From contig NZ_JACVPA010000001.1 in the NCBI RefSeq assembly GCF_018882155.1, forward strand, positions 682,001-746,000: DNA of 64,000 nt. Reading direction: 5' to 3'. Shown here piece after piece: positions 61,611 to 64,000 of this stretch (the stretch's first letter is position 1; the number at the start of each line of letters is the position of its first letter). The stretch is from Polynucleobacter nymphae. GTDB lineage: Bacteria > Pseudomonadota > Gammaproteobacteria > Burkholderiales > Burkholderiaceae. The notes below the pieces were generated by a model. The model did no database searches. It had not been told where the DNA came from and was given only the letters and a program-made list of their open reading frames with translations. A program made the translations under genes and the position numbers.

Positions 61611-62870
61611 TTAATGTGCTGCCCATTGAATCGTACTTAAGTCGACTCCGTCTTTAAACATTTCCCACAGTGGTGAGAGTTCACGCAACTTCGCAATCTT
61701 TTCTTTTACCAACTTGATTGTGAAATCCACTTCTTCTTCAGTCGTAAAACGGCCGAGAGTAAAACGAATCGAACTATGTGCCAATTCATCATTACGACCT
61801 AAAGCACGTAACACATAAGATGGCTCAAGAGATGCTGATGTACAAGCCGAGCCAGATGAAATGGCTAAATCTTTCAAAGCCATCAACATCGATTCACCTT
61901 CAACATAGTTAAAACTGATATTGAGGTTATGGGGTACACGGTGATCCATGTCGCCATTGACATAAACCTCTTCAATATCTTTCAGGCCGGCCAATAGACG
62001 ATCACGCAATGCTCGAATGCGTTGATTTTCTTCAGGCATCTCAAGGCGAGCAATGCGGAACGCCTCACCCATACCAACAATTTGATGGACAGCTAGTGTT
62101 CCAGAGCGCATACCGCGCTCATGCCCACCACCATGAATCTGGGCTTCAATCCGAATACGGGGCTTACGACGCACAAACAATGCGCCAATTCCTTTGGGGC
62201 CATAAGTCTTATGAGCAGAAAAACTCATCAGATCCACTTTGACTTTTTCTAAATCAATTTCGACTTTACCAGTAGCTTGTGCAGCATCCACATGCAAAAT
62301 CACGCCACGTGAGCGACACAAGTCGCCAATAGCAGGAATATCTTGCACCACACCGATTTCATTATTGACATACATTACTGATGTCAAAATCGTGCCAGGC
62401 TTCATTGCAGCCTCTAACTGAGCAAAGTCAATTAAGCCGCTTGGCAATACGTCTAAGTAAGTCACTTCATAACCTTCACGCTCTAGCTCACGGCAAGTAT
62501 CTAAAGTTGCCTTGTGCTCGGTCTTCACGGTAATGATGTGATTGCCACGATCTTTATAAAAATGCGCTGCACCTTTTAATGCAAGATTGATACTCTCAGT
62601 AGCGCCGCTAGTAAATACAATTTCTCGTGGATCAGCATGAACTAGGAGTGCAACTTCTGAACGCGCCCACTCAACCGCTTCTTCAGCAGCCCAGCCGTAC
62701 GCATGACTACGGGACGCAGCGTTACCAAACTGCTCACGCAAGTAGGGCAACATTTTATCAACCACGCGGGGATCAATGGGCGTTGTAGCCGAGTAGTCCA
62801 TATACACCGGAAAGTGCTTAGGACTAAACATCGGAACGGGTTGCTTTGGAAGGTCTTGTGGTGCGTTCAT
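61611..62870 (-). CDS. iscS: Cysteine desulfurase IscS
   Basis: A 419-residue PLP-dependent enzyme. The PLP lysine is in [16 protein letters not shown] and the sulfur-carrying cysteine in [17 protein letters not shown]. The core starts at [15 protein letters not shown] near residue 23, so about 15 residues are added at the N-terminus relative to E. coli IscS. A later start is possible but no better signal is evident. It supplies persulfide sulfur for Fe-S clusters and tRNA thiolation. Confidence 0.96.
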   Translation of the reverse strand: MNAPQDLPKQPVPMFSPKHFPVYMDYSATTPIDPRVVDKMLPYLREQFGNAASRSHAYGWAAEEAVEWARSEVALLVHADPREIVFTSGATESINLALKGAAHFYKDRGNHIITVKTEHKATLDTCRELEREGYEVTYLDVLPSGLIDFAQLEAAMKPGTILTSVMYVNNEIGVVQDIPAIGDLCRSRGVILHVDAAQATGKVEIDLEKVKVDLMSFSAHKTYGPKGIGALFVRRKPRIRIEAQIHGGGHERGMRSGTLAVHQIVGMGEAFRIARLEMPEENQRIRALRDRLLAGLKDIEEVYVNGDMDHRVPHNLNISFNYVEGESMLMALKDLAISSGSACTSASLEPSYVLRALGRNDELAHSSIRFTLGRFTTEEEVDFTIKLVKEKIAKLRELSPLWEMFKDGVDLSTIQWAAH

Positions 62871-62896
62871 GATTTACTTATGGATAAATACTGCTA

Positions 62897-63466
62897 TTAA
62901 CTTTGGCGCGCCAAATTAAATACTGAATTAATTAATGGTGCTTTAGGGGCCACTTCTTTTTTAGCTGCAAGTGCTGGCGCTGGCTTTTCAGCTTTCGCAC
63001 TTTCAACTTTGATTTTCTTTTGACGCATGTCTTGAATCACTACTCCGCGCCCTTCCTGTTGCTGAACCAGGTTGCGCAAACTCACAGAGCTTAAGTACTC
63101 AACCATTTTGAGGTTGAGGTTGCTCCAAAGATCATGGGTCATACAGTGACCATGCTCCTCTTCGTCGCTATGACAGTTGCCCTTACCACCGCATTGGGTC
63201 GCATCCAATGGTTCATCCACTGCAACAATGATGTCGGCAACGCTGATCGCATCAGCAGTGCGTGCAAGGGTATAACCGCCTCCAGGGCCACGAGTACTCT
63301 CGACGATATTGAAACGGCGTAATTTGCCGAACAATTGCTCTAAATAGGACAGGGAAATCTTTTGTCTTTGGCTAATTCCGGCCAAAGTTACGGGGCCATG
63401 CGCTTCACGCAGGGCTAAATCGATCATTGCAGTTACTGCAAAACGGCCTTTAGTAGTAAGTCTCAT
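62897..63466 (-). CDS. iscR: Rrf2-family Fe-S regulator IscR
   Basis: A 189-residue regulator. An N-terminal winged helix (MRLTTKGRFAVTAMIDLAL, RQKISLSYLEQLFGKLRR) is followed by the cluster-binding cysteines in ATQCGGKGNCHSDEEEHGHC. The insertion between the second and third Cys is acidic and His-rich, and a Lys/Ala-rich tail of about 40 residues extends past the core. IscR represses its own operon when its [2Fe-2S] cluster is present. First gene of the isc operon. Confidence 0.95.
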   Translation of the reverse strand: MRLTTKGRFAVTAMIDLALREAHGPVTLAGISQRQKISLSYLEQLFGKLRRFNIVESTRGPGGGYTLARTADAISVADIIVAVDEPLDATQCGGKGNCHSDEEEHGHCMTHDLWSNLNLKMVEYLSSVSLRNLVQQQEGRGVVIQDMRQKKIKVESAKAEKPAPALAAKKEVAPKAPLINSVFNLARQS

Positions 63467-63517
63467 ATTTCACCTTGGTAATAGATTGTTTATGGACAGC
63501 TCATGGTTGGGTGGGTA

Positions 63518-63541
63518 ATACCCGACCAATCCACTCAAGTT
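63518..63541 (-). promoter_or_regulatory. Probable IscR type 1 binding site upstream of iscR
   Basis: On the minus strand the region reads ACTTGAGTGGATTGG followed by TCGGGTAT, close to the IscR type 1 pattern (TTGAC-like half, AT-rich centre, TCGGGTAT half). It lies about 50 bases upstream of the iscR start codon, fitting autoregulation. A clear -35/-10 pair could not be assigned. Confidence 0.55.
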
Positions 63542-63604
63542 TACCATATGGCCTAGAAAAATGCCCGTCAAATGTCCTCTAAAGACCCTTCAGGCATCAC
63601 GTAT

Positions 63605-64000
63605 CTAGCCTATAGAGTCCCTAGAACGAGCTCCAAAGGCCATTTCCTTAACCTTGGTCAGACGGTCGCGAGTACTAGCCGCCTTCTCAAACTCCAGATT
63701 CTTGGCTTCAGCGTTCATTTGCTTCTCCAGGCGCTTGATTTCACCAGCAAGATCCTTCTCGCTCATATCCTCATAGCGAGCCCGCTCCTGCTCAATCTGC
63801 ATCTCATCACGCTTCTCTTTGACGTCATAGACGCCATCAATAATGTCCTTAATCCGCTTTTGAACCCCTTTGGGCTCGATTCCATGGAGCTTATTAAAGG
63901 CAATTTGCTTGGTACGGCGTCTTTCGGTTTCCCCCATTGCCCTGCGCATGGAGTCGGTCACCCGATCGGCATACAAAATGGCTTTACCCCGAATGTTTCG
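63605..64000 (-). CDS. uvrB: UvrABC excinuclease subunit B, C-terminal part
   Basis: About 131 residues are visible, open to the window edge, so the start lies beyond 64000. The text [22 protein letters not shown] and [20 protein letters not shown] is the end of the UvrB helicase-like domain. The C-terminal UVR domain follows ([31 protein letters not shown]), which contacts UvrC. UvrB verifies DNA damage in nucleotide excision repair. Confidence 0.95.
   Translation of the reverse strand, partial: RNIRGKAILYADRVTDSMRRAMGETERRRTKQIAFNKLHGIEPKGVQKRIKDIIDGVYDVKEKRDEMQIEQERARYEDMSEKDLAGEIKRLEKQMNAEAKNLEFEKAASTRDRLTKVKEMAFGARSRDSIG

Overview
The window looks like a chromosomal segment of a betaproteobacterium of the Burkholderiales, most like Polynucleobacter or a close relative. 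This is inferred from housekeeping neighbourhoods (comEC-tatD-lolD-lolC, an RpfE-type gene next to recJ, prfB-lysS, the complete isc-hsc-fdx cluster, uvrB), from several Bug/TctC-type binding proteins, and from a compact layout with many 1-4 bp gene overlaps. No database search was possible, so the genus is a judgement.

Left edge (1-860): the 5' part of a tyrosine-recombinase integrase and a 46-bp 3' fragment of an initiator tRNA-Met gene. This is the right-hand attachment site of an integrated element lying to the left of the window. Then 862-18400 is mostly core: a lipoprotein, comEC, tatD, lolDC, an RpfE-like gene, recJ, prfB (programmed +1 frameshift), lysS, a small chemosensory module (cheW, cheA, one chemoreceptor), dsbB and fpr.

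The block 18660-57770 is almost entirely organosulfonate catabolism. Four modules can be read. (1) 18.6-28.6 kb: a NitT/TauT-type ABC importer, a biotin carrier plus carboxyltransferase without biotin carboxylase, an IclR regulator, a beta-keto-acid cleavage enzyme (BKACE), a GMC dehydrogenase and two TauE/SafE exporters; its substrate is unknown. (2) 28.6-39.6 kb: sulfoacetate activation and reduction (SauT, SauS), an IclR regulator, phosphate acetyltransferase, the cytoplasmic sulfite dehydrogenase SoeABC and a nitroreductase. (3) 39.5-47 kb: sulfoacetaldehyde acetyltransferase Xsc, a Bug protein, a two-subunit aconitase X and a CobS/CobT-like AAA-VWA pair lacking CobN. (4) 47-57.8 kb: a sulfolactate operon (slcC, comC, suyA, suyB, gntR), a Bug protein, and a seven-gene succinate-dehydrogenase-like plus class I fumarase-like operon that ends in a TauE/SafE exporter.

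How they fit: sulfoacetate -> sulfoacetyl-CoA -> sulfoacetaldehyde (SauT, SauS) -> acetyl phosphate + sulfite (Xsc) -> acetyl-CoA (Pta). Sulfolactate stereoisomers are interconverted through sulfopyruvate (SlcC, ComC) and cleaved by SuyAB to pyruvate + sulfite. Sulfite is oxidised by SoeABC or exported by TauE/SafE proteins. The most interesting proposal is that the sdh/fum-like operon converts 3-sulfopropanoate through 3-sulfoacrylate to 3-sulfolactate, the exact analogue of succinate-fumarate-malate, feeding SuyAB. A second proposal is that the BKACE/carboxyltransferase/GMC module feeds sulfoacetyl-CoA to SauS. Both are inferences from context.

Right edge (58.1-64 kb): fdx, hscA, hscB, iscA, iscU, iscS and iscR with a probable IscR site, then the 3' end of uvrB, cut by the window edge. 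No complete tRNA, rRNA, CRISPR array or insertion sequence was seen.
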